This document shows positions 24,408 to 33,956 of a DNA stretch of 36,464 nucleotides, piece by piece. The stretch spans positions 2,280,660-2,317,123 of the forward strand of contig CP070691.1 in NCBI GenBank assembly GCA_020353195.1, given 5' to 3'. The translations under genes were made by a program, and so were the position numbers. The stretch is from Phycisphaerales bacterium (GTDB taxonomy: Bacteria; Planctomycetota; Phycisphaerae; UBA1845). The notes below the pieces were generated by a model, which was given only the letters and a program-made list of their open reading frames with translations, was not told the origin of the DNA and ran no database searches. Positions within the stretch are counted from its first letter, which is position 1; each line of letters starts with the position of its first letter.

Positions 24408-27400
24408 ATGAGAGACAACCAGCGGTTCTCGGCAAAGACGGTCCTCGTGCTGGGGCTTGCCGCGTCGGCGGCGTCAGGGTCGGAGTCTCCGTCGGCGTCC
24501 GGTCGGCATCGATTGCGGGACGTGTCGATCGTCATGCCGGACGATGCGGATCCGCTGGTGGGGTTGGCGGCAAACGAGCTTCGGCGGTACGCCTACCTCC
24601 GTACCGGTGCGCTGCCGCCGATTGTCGGGGCTCTGCCCGATGACGGAAACGCGATCGTGCTGCGGACCGGGCCGTCGCCACAGGTTCCGACGACCGGTCC
24701 GGACCCGGGGCAGAACCACGCGTTGTACGCCGCCCCCGGGCAGTCCGTCCGGCAGTATGTGCATGGAGCGACGCCGGTCGCCACGCTGTGGGCGGCCTAT
24801 TCGTTGATCGAGACCTGGGGGTTCGGGTTCTACCTGGGCGGCGACACTCAGCCGACCCGCGATCGTGATTACCTGGCCCGCGTGGTGAACGAGACCTACG
24901 CGCCGGCTCTGGTCATTCGCGGGAACCTGCCCTGGTTCAACTTCATGAACTCACCGACGACCTGGAATCCGCAGGACTACAAGACGTTCTTCCAGCAGAT
25001 GGCCAAGCAGAAGGCCAACTTCATCGGCTTTCATACGTACGATCACGAGCCGTTCGGGGCATACGACATCAGCCGAAAAGGGGCGACGAAGGGCGGCCCG
25101 CTGATGACGACGATCTCGCCCCACCGCTGGTGGTCACCGCCGGCGATGTCGACCAAGGACTTCCTGTTCGGTACGGACGGGTTTTTCGATCGCGGCGAAT
25201 GGGGCTGCGAAGTCGGTATCGAGGATGCGTGGACCTGGGCCTCGGGCCGGGCGACGCGGCTTCAGCAACGGATGATGGCCGAGGCGCTGGCGTTCGCGAA
25301 GCGGCGCGGCCTGCGGACCTGCCTGGGTTGGGAAGTGACGGGCAATCCGGACGATCCGGCGGTGTCCGACGCGCTACAGCGGCGGCTGGAGCACACGCTG
25401 GCCACCTATCCTCTCGACTACTTCTGGATCTGGCAGAGCGAGTTCGGTGGAATCGGTGGGGCCGACACCGGCACGGCCGTACCCGAGGATGTAACCGCCG
25501 CCTTCGCCTATCTCGGCGAGGGACACAACCTGTCCGAGGCGGCGCGGATCACGCGATTCATCCGTCTGACGCACGCGATGCTGAACGAGCTGGCCCCGGA
25601 CGTGCGGTTGATCGTCAGCGGATGGGGTGGCGACCAGTGGATGAAGTTCACGACGCTGTATCCCGGCCTGGACAGGGTGGTGCCGGACGACGTGATCTTC
25701 GCCGCGTTGGACAACATCGACCCGCGGCACACGCCTGCCGTGTCGGCCGCCTACGGGCAGCTAGGTCCCACGCGTCAGCGTTGGCCGATCCCGTGGTTCG
25801 AGTCTGACGGGGGTTTCACCCGGACCGACCAGACCGGCCCGCAGACCAACGTCACGGCGTTCGAGCCGCTTCTGCAGGATATCGCGGACAAGAGGTGTCA
25901 GGGCGCGTTAGGTGTTCATTGGCGGACACGGAACGTGCAGGACGTGGCCGGCTATCTGTACCGCTTCGGCTGGAACGTCAAGCTGACAGCCGCTGATTAT
26001 TTCAAGCACTACGCCCGCGACCATTACGGTTCCGATGACGCGGAGGAGATGGCCCGCGTGCATCTGCGGTTGGAGGAGTTGGGGCCCCAGTACGTCGGAG
26101 CTGCCGGTTGCGTCGAGTGCTTCACCGGGTTTACGTGGTTCTACGATCCCCGCGGCGGCCTGAGCATCTATCCGCGCGAGGGGTACGTCGGCCACAACGC
26201 GAATTCCGCCGATCACTTGCCACAGACAGCGCGTTTCGCGGAGTTGGAGGAGCTGCGAGACCAGCTTGCGACCAAGTCGGCTGAGGCGGCCGATCGCGGT
26301 CATCGAACGGCCGCCGTAGCCTACCACGACCTGAGCGAGACGATCCGGTGGCTTGTTACGCGCGCCCGTGTCGGGCTGGCGATCTGGAACGATACGGCGC
26401 CGCTGTCGCAACGGTTGCGACGGGCGGAACGGCTGCATCGCGAGGGGAACGTTACGGAGGCACGCGAGCAGGCCGCCGCAGTGCTAACGGAGTTGGAGGC
26501 GCTCGAGTTCGGCCGGGCGGTGCAAGCGCTGGCCGGCACGTGCCGCACGCGCGGCGAGCTGGGCATGCTTGCAACGGCCGTCTCGCGCTACGGCCGGTTC
26601 TATGCATCGTTCGTCGACCGGATCGCCCGAATTCTGGGGCGCCCGTTGCCGGCATCCCGAGGGGCGGGGCGGTGGGACGGACAAGAACTGCTCATCCTTT
26701 ACCCTGTCCCCCATCAGATCGCCGTCGGGCAAAGCGTTTCGTTCGACGCGGTCCTGTTGCCGGTGCATCCGGGCGAGCCCGTCGACGTCAGGCTTGTGCG
26801 CCTTCAACCCGATGACGGGGCGTCGGAGTCGATTCCGCTGGTTCGGGTGGGGGGCGGCTATCATCGCGCCGTGATCGAACCTGATGAAGGCGTGTGGCAG
26901 TGGTGCGTTGCCACGAGTGAGGGGCGCAGCATCGACGCGCTTACTTCCGTGACGGGCATACTGACCGTGGGTCCGGTGGCAGCGCCGATCCCGGCGGCCC
27001 GCCGACTGATGCGCCCGGCGGGGCGGAAGGAAGCGGTACTGTCGATCGGCTTCGAAGATGCGCTCGACCGGATCGGTGAGCCCGTCGGGGCGCCCGGGCG
27101 GTCTCCGGGCGTGCGGGGGCAGGCGTTGGACACCCGCAACGGAGGGTCTGTTCGAATCGATCGCGGCAGCAAGGCGGTCGCGTTTGACGGGCCGTTCACT
27201 GTGGCCTTCTTCGCCAAGCCCGAGCCGTGGGACGAAGCCCGCGACATGCCCGTCCTGCTGTCCAAGGGGGACTGGGCAGGCACGGGATATTTTGTACAAC
27301 TGTACCGCGGCCGGACGCGTGTCGGGTTGGGCGGGCAACGGGCGCTCGACGGACCCGCGTTGACACCGGGCAGGTGGACGCACGTGGCAATCGTTCACGA

Positions 27401-27620
27401 CGGTCGGGAAGTCAGCCTGTATCTCGACGGCTGCTGCGTTGCGGTGCTCGAGATGTCGCCACCGAGACCGAGTAATGAGCCGCTGCGGATCGGAGCGTAT
27501 CGCGATCCGGGCCATCATGAGCATTTCCCGTTTCACGGGTTGATTGATGAGGTGGTGTTCTTCAACCGCGCGATTACGGAAGCGGAAGTCCGTGCGGGTC
27601 AGGAATTGCGCGACCGCTGA
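24408..27620 (+). CDS. Secreted glycoside-hydrolase-like protein with LamG-like C-terminus
   Basis: 1070 residues. ATG 24408 is chosen for GGAGGA 7 nt upstream. A signal-like N-terminus (TVLVLGLAASAASG) is followed by a domain (about 35-160) like the N-terminal domains of GH20/GH67 enzymes: LVGLAANELRRYAYLRTG and TLWAAYSLIETWGFGFYLGG. A predicted barrel (about 165-560) contains PWFNFMNSPTTWNPQDYK, KANFIGFHTYDHEPFGAY, GWEVTGNPDDP and FWIWQSEFGG, where Glu345 is a candidate catalytic acid. A helical region comes next, and from about 900 a LamG/concanavalin-like domain (FTVAFFAKPEPW, GRWTHVAIVHDGREVSLYLDG, PFHGLIDEVVFFNRAIT). It probably acts outside the cell on a polysaccharide. No exact family was recognised and catalytic residues are unproven. 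Confidence 0.82.
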   Translation: MRDNQRFSAKTVLVLGLAASAASGSESPSASGRHRLRDVSIVMPDDADPLVGLAANELRRYAYLRTGALPPIVGALPDDGNAIVLRTGPSPQVPTTGPDPGQNHALYAAPGQSVRQYVHGATPVATLWAAYSLIETWGFGFYLGGDTQPTRDRDYLARVVNETYAPALVIRGNLPWFNFMNSPTTWNPQDYKTFFQQMAKQKANFIGFHTYDHEPFGAYDISRKGATKGGPLMTTISPHRWWSPPAMSTKDFLFGTDGFFDRGEWGCEVGIEDAWTWASGRATRLQQRMMAEALAFAKRRGLRTCLGWEVTGNPDDPAVSDALQRRLEHTLATYPLDYFWIWQSEFGGIGGADTGTAVPEDVTAAFAYLGEGHNLSEAARITRFIRLTHAMLNELAPDVRLIVSGWGGDQWMKFTTLYPGLDRVVPDDVIFAALDNIDPRHTPAVSAAYGQLGPTRQRWPIPWFESDGGFTRTDQTGPQTNVTAFEPLLQDIADKRCQGALGVHWRTRNVQDVAGYLYRFGWNVKLTAADYFKHYARDHYGSDDAEEMARVHLRLEELGPQYVGAAGCVECFTGFTWFYDPRGGLSIYPREGYVGHNANSADHLPQTARFAELEELRDQLATKSAEAADRGHRTAAVAYHDLSETIRWLVTRARVGLAIWNDTAPLSQRLRRAERLHREGNVTEAREQAAAVLTELEALEFGRAVQALAGTCRTRGELGMLATAVSRYGRFYASFVDRIARILGRPLPASRGAGRWDGQELLILYPVPHQIAVGQSVSFDAVLLPVHPGEPVDVRLVRLQPDDGASESIPLVRVGGGYHRAVIEPDEGVWQWCVATSEGRSIDALTSVTGILTVGPVAAPIPAARRLMRPAGRKEAVLSIGFEDALDRIGEPVGAPGRSPGVRGQALDTRNGGSVRIDRGSKAVAFDGPFTVAFFAKPEPWDEARDMPVLLSKGDWAGTGYFVQLYRGRTRVGLGGQRALDGPALTPGRWTHVAIVHDGREVSLYLDGCCVAVLEMSPPRPSNEPLRIGAYRDPGHHEHFPFHGLIDEVVFFNRAITEAEVRAGQELRDR

Positions 27621-28287
27621 AGGCGGTCGGGTCGTTGAACAATGCCCGGTGGTCGAGATTTCGAAGCGGCCTGTGAGTTTCCGCTCGGAGCGGGTGAGGT
27701 TGAACCGCCGGGTGCCATCCCCGAATGCCCACGGCCGCGCAAACGTGGCCATCCTGCTCAACCGCCGGTGGCATTCGACTGCATGGGAAACGTTCAAGGG
27801 GTTCGGCTCCTGTCGGCTTCTTCGCTGCTCGATGCAGGACCCGGTGCGCGCCGGCTCGTGGCGCCTTGGCGTTGGCAGCCTGTGATTTATTCTTCTGCAG
27901 GTCTGGCTGATTCCCATAACCCTTTAGCTGTGAGGCAGTTAGGCCCGTTTCCGAGCGCCCTTCCGCGCGGTGGGGCGATCCGGAGCCAGCCGCCTGCCGC
28001 GATGCTGTTGTGGCCAAGGGCGGGATTGGCCGGCGGTCCCGAGGGCGCTCGCGACAAGCAACGTCGCGGGGCCATCGGGCTTGGCAACTTGGAGAATGCC
28101 GCCGCCCTGGCTTGCCTGGCGGCCGTGTGGCACTCGCGCCGGTCTTTGGCCGGCGCCGGCGCCTGCCGGCGGGTCCGGGATGCAGTCCGGCAGCACGAAT
28201 CTCGACCTGGCCAAACTGATGGTTGCGAGGAGCGTCTGGATCAGTGAGAATTGAAGACGCGGTTGGCAGCGGACGGAGAGGCCCGAC
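27621..28287. other. 667-nt gap between the glycoside-hydrolase-like gene and ino1
   Basis: No gene is firmly supported. The frame around 27655-27885 on the plus strand reads SKRPVSFRSERVRLNRRV and onward to a TGA; it is Arg-rich but oddly structured, and it lacks a start codon with a ribosome-binding site. The last 70 nt hold a candidate ino1 promoter. Confidence 0.4.
28223..28251 (+). promoter_or_regulatory. Possible ino1 promoter
   Basis: TTGCGA (28223-28228) and GAGAAT (28246-28251) are spaced by 17 nt, each 4 of 6 to consensus, about 36 nt before the start codon. Weak. Confidence 0.35.
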
Positions 28288-29439
28288 ATGAGCGAGATCA
28301 AGCTGGCCATTGTAGGCGTCGGAAACTGCGCAAGCGCCCTTCTTCAAGGCATCGCGTATTACCGGCATCGGGAATCGGCGGACTCGGCCGGGCTGTTGCA
28401 CCCGCAGATCAGCGGCTACCGGCTGAGCGACATCAAGGTGGTGGCTGCGTTTGACGTTGACCGTCGCAAGGTGGGCCGGCGGCTGGAAGAAGCTGTCTTC
28501 GCGCCGCCGAACTGCACGACGGTTTTTCAGCCCGAGCTTCCCGCGTCCGGTGTCACCGTGTCCATGGGTCCGGTGCTTGACGGTGTGGCCGACCACATGC
28601 GGAACTATCCGGAAGCGCAAGCGTTCCGCGTAGCCGATACCAAGCCGTGTGACGTGGCCGAGGTCCTGCGCGATTCCGGGGCCCAGGTTCTGGTTTGCTA
28701 TCTGCCGGTGGGTTCGGAGGAAGCCGCGCAGCATTACGCCCAGGCATGCCTTGACACGTCAGTGGCCATGGTGAACTGCATGCCGGTGTTCATTGCGTCG
28801 AACCCTGAATGGGCGAAGCAGTTTCGCGACCGGTGCGTGCCGATTGTCGGCGACGATATCAAGAGCCAGATGGGTGCGACGATCAGCCATCGCGTGCTGG
28901 CCCGGCTGATGGGTGACCGGGGGGTCAAGCTCGATCGTACGTATCAGCTCAACACCGGGGGCAACACCGACTTCTTGAACATGCTCGAACAGTCGCGGCT
29001 GCGCACCAAGCGGATTTCCAAGACCGAGTCCGTCCAATCGCAACTCGACGTCCCCCTGGAATCCGACAACATCCACATCGGCCCGTCGGACTACGTTGCC
29101 TGGCAGAAGGACAACAAGGTCTGTTTCATCCGCATGGAGTGGCGCGGGTTCGGCGACGTCCCGAACAACCTGGAGCTTCGGCTGAGCGTCGAGGACTCGC
29201 CCAACAGCGCCGGTGTGGCCATCGACGCGATCCGCTGCGCGAAGCTGGCGCTGGACCGTGGTATCGGCGGGCCCTTGGACGCGATCTCCAGTTTCACCAT
29301 GAAGCATCCGCCCGTCCAGCGCCGCGACTCTGAAGCCCGCGAGCTGCTGGAACGCTGGATCGCCGGGAACAGTCGCCCGTCATCGGATGTCGGCCTTCGG
29401 CGCTCGCCGCGCCCTGCCCACGCAGGACGTGCGTCGTAG
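28288..29439 (+). CDS. ino1: Inositol-3-phosphate synthase
   Basis: 383 residues; ATG 28288 with GGAGAGG upstream. It converts glucose 6-phosphate to 1L-myo-inositol 3-phosphate using bound NAD+, the first step toward inositol lipids and inositol-derived solutes. The N-terminal Rossmann motif is GVGNCASAL. Family signatures include VNCMPVFIAS, GDDIKSQMGATISHR, LNTGGNTDFLNM and SVQSQLDVPLESDNIHIGPSDYV. The length fits the bacterial/archaeal form of about 360-390 residues, not the eukaryotic form of about 510. The C-terminal 20 residues are a basic tail. It stands alone between the glycoside-hydrolase-like gene and a convergent mutS. Confidence 0.95.
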   Translation: MSEIKLAIVGVGNCASALLQGIAYYRHRESADSAGLLHPQISGYRLSDIKVVAAFDVDRRKVGRRLEEAVFAPPNCTTVFQPELPASGVTVSMGPVLDGVADHMRNYPEAQAFRVADTKPCDVAEVLRDSGAQVLVCYLPVGSEEAAQHYAQACLDTSVAMVNCMPVFIASNPEWAKQFRDRCVPIVGDDIKSQMGATISHRVLARLMGDRGVKLDRTYQLNTGGNTDFLNMLEQSRLRTKRISKTESVQSQLDVPLESDNIHIGPSDYVAWQKDNKVCFIRMEWRGFGDVPNNLELRLSVEDSPNSAGVAIDAIRCAKLALDRGIGGPLDAISSFTMKHPPVQRRDSEARELLERWIAGNSRPSSDVGLRRSPRPAHAGRAS

Positions 29440-29589
29440 CATCCGCCGTTTCCCATTGCACGCTTGTCGCCCCGGATTGCACAGTGAAACAGTTCGCCGT
29501 CGTTTCGTCGCGCGCGGTGATCGGCCGGGACGAAAGGGCGTTCGTCCGTTGTGCCTGAGGCGCCGACTCGGGCGTTGGCGGATTGCGCG

Positions 29590-32304
29590 TCAGGTGTTCA
29601 ATCGGTCTTGCAGGTCCTTGAGTTTCTGGAGGGCGTCGATGGGCGCCAGGGTGTTGACGTCCATTTCCCGCAGCATGCGGGCGACGGCTTCGACGGGGTC
29701 TTCGAAGAGTTGGAGCTGGGGGTCGGTCTTCGTGCGGGCGCCGGCGAGTTCACTGGTGCGCGACTCGCGGGTGAAGCCGCGCTCCAGCTCGGTGAGTATC
29801 TGGCGGCTGCGGTCGACGACGCCGCGGGGCACGCCGGCCAATCGGGCCACGTGCACGCCGTAGCTCTTGTCGGTGCCGCCGGGCACGATCTTATGCAGGA
29901 AGATGATGCCCTCCTCGCGCTTGTCGTCTCCCGGCCATTCGCGCACCGCCACGTTGTAGTTCCGCACGCCTGACAGCAGTTCCGCCAGTTCGGTCAGTTC
30001 GTGGTAGTGCGTTGCCACCATCGTGCGGCAGCGGACGGTGTTGGCCAGATGCTCGGTGATGGCCCAGGCCAGTGACAGCCCGTCGAACGTGCTGGTGCCC
30101 CGCCCGATCTCGTCCAGCACGACCAGGGAGCGCGGAGTGGCGTTGTTGAGGATGTTGGCGGCTTCGATCATCTCGACCATGAAGGTGGATTGCCCCCGGG
30201 CGATCTCGTCCGACGCGCCTACCCGGGCGAAGATGCGGTCAGCCGGTGAGAACGTCATCGACGCGGCGGGCACGAACGAGCCTGTCTGCGCCAGCACGAC
30301 CAGAAGCGCCACCTGGCGGATGTACGTGCTTTTGCCGGCCATGTTCGGGCCTGTGACGATCAGCACGCGTGCGTCGGTGCCGTCGATGGTGCAGTCGTTG
30401 GGGACGAACCCGTCGGTGAGTGTCTGGTCGAGCACGGGGTGGCGCCCGTCGACGACGTGCAGGCTGCAGGCTGTTTCGCGACCGGGGGGCCGGCTTGCAT
30501 CGCCGGTGATGACCTCGGGTCGGACGTAATGGTGCCCGACCGCCAGTTCCGCCAACCCCGCCAGCACGTCCAGCTGCCCGGTCGCGTCCGCGACCCGCTG
30601 CAGCGCGGGCAGTTCGTCGGCCACCGTGTCGCGGGCCTGTTCGAACAGGCGGAACTCCAGGTCGTTGGCTTTCTCCTCAGCCGTGAGGATCTCGGTTTCG
30701 TATTGCTTGAGCTCGTCGGTAATGTACCGTTCTGCGTTCTTGATTGTCTGCTTGCGGACGTAATGCGGGGGGACGCGGTCGCGGAACGTGTTGGTCACCT
30801 CGATGTAGTAGCCGAACACTTTGTTGAAGCCGACTTTCAGTGAGCCGATGCCGGCGGCGTCTGCCTCGCGGCGCTGGTAGTCCGCCAGCCAGCGCTGCCC
30901 GTCGCGCCCGGTGGCCCGCAGGCGGTCCAGTTCGGTGTTGAACCCGTCGGCGATAATGCCGCCTTCGCGCACAGTGAGTGGGGCGTCGGGGCGAATCGCT
31001 TGGCCGAGCATCGCTGCCAGGTTTGTCAGTCCGCCCAGGGCGTTGTGAAGGTCCCGCAACAGCGGTGTGGGCAAACCGTCCAACGCGGCCTGCAGCGCCG
31101 GGAGTTGGTCGAGGGTTCGGCCCAGGCCCGCGAGGTCGCGGGGGCTGGCCCGCCGCAGGGCGACGCGCGCGCTGATGCGCTCGATGTCGGCCATCTGCTT
31201 CAGCGTTGTCCGGACCTCGGCCCGCGTGGCATCCTGTTCGACGAGAATCGCTACGGCGTCCTGCCGGGCGATGATGTCATCAACGATGGTCAGGGGCGCG
31301 CACAGCCATTGCCGCAATCGGCGAACACCTATCGGATGGACGGTCCGGTCGACGGCGTGCAACAGGCTGCCCTCCCGTGATCCGGTGCGCAACGTACGTT
31401 CGATTTCGAGCGATCGAAACGCGCTGTGGTCGAGGCGCAGACAGCTCGAGACGCAGTGGGGCTCGATCCGGGTAATGTGGGACAGGGACGTCTTCTGCGT
31501 CTCGTGAAGATACGTGATGGCGCCGCCGGCGGCGCAGAGCGCCGGTGTCATCTCGTCGAAGCCGAAGCCGGCCAGCGTAGCGGTGCCGAAGTGATCGAGC
31601 AGCGTTTTCTCGGCGTTATACGGCGAGAACTCGTGCGGGCTTCGCCGGGCGATCGAAGCTCCGCACAGGGCATGCACCTCCTCGGCGATGCGGGAGGCCG
31701 AGAGACTCGTCGGCGAATCATCGGCTCCGGCGGCGATCCCCTCGTCCTCGATCAGCACTTCCGCCGGTCTCAATCGGGCCAGCTCGTCGATCGCCTCCTT
31801 GCCGCCGACCTCGAACGCGCGAAACCGCCCGGAGGCCAGTTCCACCACTGCCAGGCCCGCTGACGGTCCGCGGACGCACACGGATGCCAGGCTATTGTCA
31901 CTCTTCTCATCGAGCAGCGTTTCGTCGGTGAGCGTTCCCGGCGTGACGATGCGCACGATCTCCCGCCGGACCACGCCCCGGGCGGTCTTGGGATCCTCCA
32001 CCTGTTCAGAGATGGCTACGCGATAGCCGGCGGCGACCAGTTTGGCCAGGTAGCCGTCGAGCGCGTGGTACGGGATGCCGGCCAGCGGGATCGGGTTCTC
32101 GCCCTTGCTGCGTGCGGTCAGGACGATGCCGAGGACCTTGGACACGACCTTGGCGTCCTCGTAGAAGGTCTCGTAGAAGTCGCCCATACGGAACAGGAGA
32201 ATGGCGTCGTGAGCCTGTTTCTTCTGGTCGAGGTATTGGCGCATCGCGGGCGTGGCATCAGGTGATCGATGACATCCGCCGGTTACACTCTTTGTCGCGG
32301 ACAC
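29590..32304 (-). CDS. mutS: DNA mismatch repair protein MutS
   Basis: 904 residues from GTG 32304. It recognises mispaired bases and starts repair with MutL. The mismatch-binding motif is [12 protein letters not shown] (the Phe-X-Glu reader). Connector, lever and clamp regions follow, then the ATPase: Walker [31 protein letters not shown], Walker [22 protein letters not shown] and [10 protein letters not shown]. The first in-frame ATG, 32244, would start the product at MRQYLDQKK and lose the TPAM residues that match the conserved TPMM of family N-termini; it also has no ribosome-binding site. GTG 32304 has GAAGAAGGG about 10 nt upstream and is preferred. The real start remains uncertain. It follows the zinc-finger gene in the same direction by 71 nt. 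Confidence 0.97.
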   Translation of the reverse strand: MSATKSVTGGCHRSPDATPAMRQYLDQKKQAHDAILLFRMGDFYETFYEDAKVVSKVLGIVLTARSKGENPIPLAGIPYHALDGYLAKLVAAGYRVAISEQVEDPKTARGVVRREIVRIVTPGTLTDETLLDEKSDNSLASVCVRGPSAGLAVVELASGRFRAFEVGGKEAIDELARLRPAEVLIEDEGIAAGADDSPTSLSASRIAEEVHALCGASIARRSPHEFSPYNAEKTLLDHFGTATLAGFGFDEMTPALCAAGGAITYLHETQKTSLSHITRIEPHCVSSCLRLDHSAFRSLEIERTLRTGSREGSLLHAVDRTVHPIGVRRLRQWLCAPLTIVDDIIARQDAVAILVEQDATRAEVRTTLKQMADIERISARVALRRASPRDLAGLGRTLDQLPALQAALDGLPTPLLRDLHNALGGLTNLAAMLGQAIRPDAPLTVREGGIIADGFNTELDRLRATGRDGQRWLADYQRREADAAGIGSLKVGFNKVFGYYIEVTNTFRDRVPPHYVRKQTIKNAERYITDELKQYETEILTAEEKANDLEFRLFEQARDTVADELPALQRVADATGQLDVLAGLAELAVGHHYVRPEVITGDASRPPGRETACSLHVVDGRHPVLDQTLTDGFVPNDCTIDGTDARVLIVTGPNMAGKSTYIRQVALLVVLAQTGSFVPAASMTFSPADRIFARVGASDEIARGQSTFMVEMIEAANILNNATPRSLVVLDEIGRGTSTFDGLSLAWAITEHLANTVRCRTMVATHYHELTELAELLSGVRNYNVAVREWPGDDKREEGIIFLHKIVPGGTDKSYGVHVARLAGVPRGVVDRSRQILTELERGFTRESRTSELAGARTKTDPQLQLFEDPVEAVARMLREMDVNTLAPIDALQKLKDLQDRLNT

Positions 32305-32375
32305 GAAACGCCAGCCCTTCTTCCCCGCGCAAGACGAAGCCGCGGGCAACCACTGTATCAGGGATGGGCTGATTC

Positions 32376-32654
32376 TCAACGTTTGCCGAGCGGGGCTGTG
32401 AGAAAGGCCCGCTGACATTCGCCGCAGAGGTCGAACCGGAACCGGCGATAGGTCCGGTTCTCGATTTCGTCGGGGTCCGTTTGGGACATCTGATCGATGA
32501 GCCTGCGGATCTCGTTCCCGTGGTCACGGGCCAAGTCGTCCCGGGAGATTTCGAGCGGGGTGGCGGCGGCATAGACCTCGATCTTCACGATGAAGTGACG
32601 CGGATCGTCCGCATCGAGCCGTCTGCCGCACTTGTCGCACTCGTAACGGATCAT
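32376..32654 (-). CDS. Small zinc-finger-like protein
   Basis: 92 residues from ATG 32654. Two CxxC pairs, CDKC (Cys6/9) and CGEC (Cys77/80), frame a charged alpha/beta core ([31 protein letters not shown]). This suggests one zinc site joining both ends of the chain, as in several small conserved proteins of planctomycetes. The frame extends upstream to TTG 32729, which would overlap the trpD stop by 4 nt, but the Cys motif begins at the ATG. It lies between trpD and mutS on the same strand. Function unknown. Confidence 0.8.
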   Translation of the reverse strand: MIRYECDKCGRRLDADDPRHFIVKIEVYAAATPLEISRDDLARDHGNEIRRLIDQMSQTDPDEIENRTYRRFRFDLCGECQRAFLTAPLGKR

Positions 32655-32725
32655 CGGATGCCCAACAGGTCGGGAGGCCGGCGAGTCCAGCGCCGCGGAA
32701 GTCGAGCGTTCGAGCGGCGAAGCGG

Positions 32726-33739
32726 TCAATCCACGTCTTTATTGCTTTCGGCAACCCACTTGTCCAACGTGCTCTCCGCCTGACCTGAATCGATGGCGCG
32801 GGCAGCCCGGGCGACGCCGTCGCCGAAGTCATCGGTCACCTCGGCCACCACCAGTGCCGCCCCGGCGTTGAGCAGCGCGTGATCGCGCCTTGGCCCCGGG
32901 CAGCCGGCCACGATCTCACGTACGGCCGACGCGCTGGCTTGCGGCGAATCCACGACCAGGTCCGTCAAGGCCGCCACCGACAGTCCTACGCTCTCCGGGC
33001 GAATCCGAAACGTACGGATCCGTCCCCCCGTCAACTCGCTGACCTGAGATCCGCCGGTAATGGTCAGGTCGCACAGGCCGTCCAGCCCATGGACGACCCA
33101 GGCGCGAACGGCTCCGAGCTCTCGGAGCACGGCCGCCATGGTCTCGGTGAGTTCCGGCCTGGGCACGCCGAGCACCTGCCGCTTGACGCCGGCGGGGTTG
33201 GTCAGCGGTCCGAGCACGTTGAAGATCGTGCGTACGGCCATCGCCTGTCGAACCGGGGCGGCGTACTTCATCGCCGGATGCAGCAGGCGGGCGTACAGAA
33301 ACGCGATGCCGATGTTCTCGAGGCAGCGCTCAACGACCGGCACGGGGGCGTCGACGTTGACGCCGAGTGCGGCCAGCACCTCCGCACTGCCGCTGACGCG
33401 GGTGGTCGTGCGGTTCCCGTGCTTGGCCACCGTCGCCCCCGCCGCGGCGGCGATGATGGCGGCCGTTGTCGATACGTTGAACGTGCTGATGCCGTCGCCG
33501 CCGGTGCCACACGTGTCGATGCATTCGCGTGAGCAGCGGACCGGCGAGCAGAACTCGCGCATCGCCTCGGCGGCCCCGACGATCTCGTCCACCGTCTCGC
33601 CCTTTGCGGCCAGCGCGCCGAGAAACGCTCCGATGGCCCCGTCGGGGACCTGCCCGGACATGATCAGGTCGAATGCCCGCCGCGACTCTGCCCGCGACAG
33701 GTCTCGCCCTGCGGTCAGTTGCTCCAGGATCACTCTCAT
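32726..33739 (-). CDS. trpD: Anthranilate phosphoribosyltransferase
   Basis: 337 residues, normal length. It transfers phosphoribose from PRPP to anthranilate in tryptophan synthesis. The PRPP-binding signature GTGGD is at 78-82, with FNVSTTAA and KHGNR (106-110) following. The loop after KHGNR reads TTTRVSGSAEVLAALG, so the usual two serines are threonines. Other family segments are FNVLGPLTNPAG and VVHGLDGLCDLTITG. Start ATG 33739. No other trp gene is in the window, so the pathway genes appear scattered. It leads the minus-strand group with the zinc-finger gene and mutS. Confidence 0.96.
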   Translation of the reverse strand: MRVILEQLTAGRDLSRAESRRAFDLIMSGQVPDGAIGAFLGALAAKGETVDEIVGAAEAMREFCSPVRCSRECIDTCGTGGDGISTFNVSTTAAIIAAAAGATVAKHGNRTTTRVSGSAEVLAALGVNVDAPVPVVERCLENIGIAFLYARLLHPAMKYAAPVRQAMAVRTIFNVLGPLTNPAGVKRQVLGVPRPELTETMAAVLRELGAVRAWVVHGLDGLCDLTITGGSQVSELTGGRIRTFRIRPESVGLSVAALTDLVVDSPQASASAVREIVAGCPGPRRDHALLNAGAALVVAEVTDDFGDGVARAARAIDSGQAESTLDKWVAESNKDVD

Positions 33740-33881
33740 CGAGTCCGTCCCCGTAGGTCTCGGGCGAACCGGTCAACGGATTGGCACTCCCCTCGGGGCC
33801 TCCCGGTGGGCCGGGTAAGTCGGCGGCGTGTGGATGCGGGAAACGGCACGGTTTCACGTTTCGCAAGAGGCGGAGGCCGCG

Positions 33882-33911
33882 TTGACCCGGATGCTTTGCC
33901 CTGGCTACTAT
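33882..33911 (+). promoter_or_regulatory. mnmE promoter
   Basis: TTGACC (33882-33887, 5 of 6) and TACTAT (33906-33911, 4 of 6) with an 18-nt spacer. The leader to TTG 33957 would be about 40 nt. Confidence 0.5.
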
Positions 33912-33919
33912 CTGGTGCG

Positions 33920-33948
33920 ACGATAGGAATCGCGTTCGCGTCTGTCAA
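33920..33948 (-). promoter_or_regulatory. trpD promoter
   Basis: On the minus strand a perfect TTGACA (33943-33948) and TATCGT (33920-33925, 4 of 6) are spaced by 17 nt. It faces the mnmE promoter, and its -35 box overlaps the mnmE ribosome-binding site. Confidence 0.5.
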
Positions 33949-33956
33949 GGTAGTGA

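Noticed and set aside
27574..28734. 386-codon minus-strand frame
   Set aside because: It runs antisense into ino1 and the glycoside-hydrolase-like gene, with low-complexity Arg/Pro-rich composition and no start signal.
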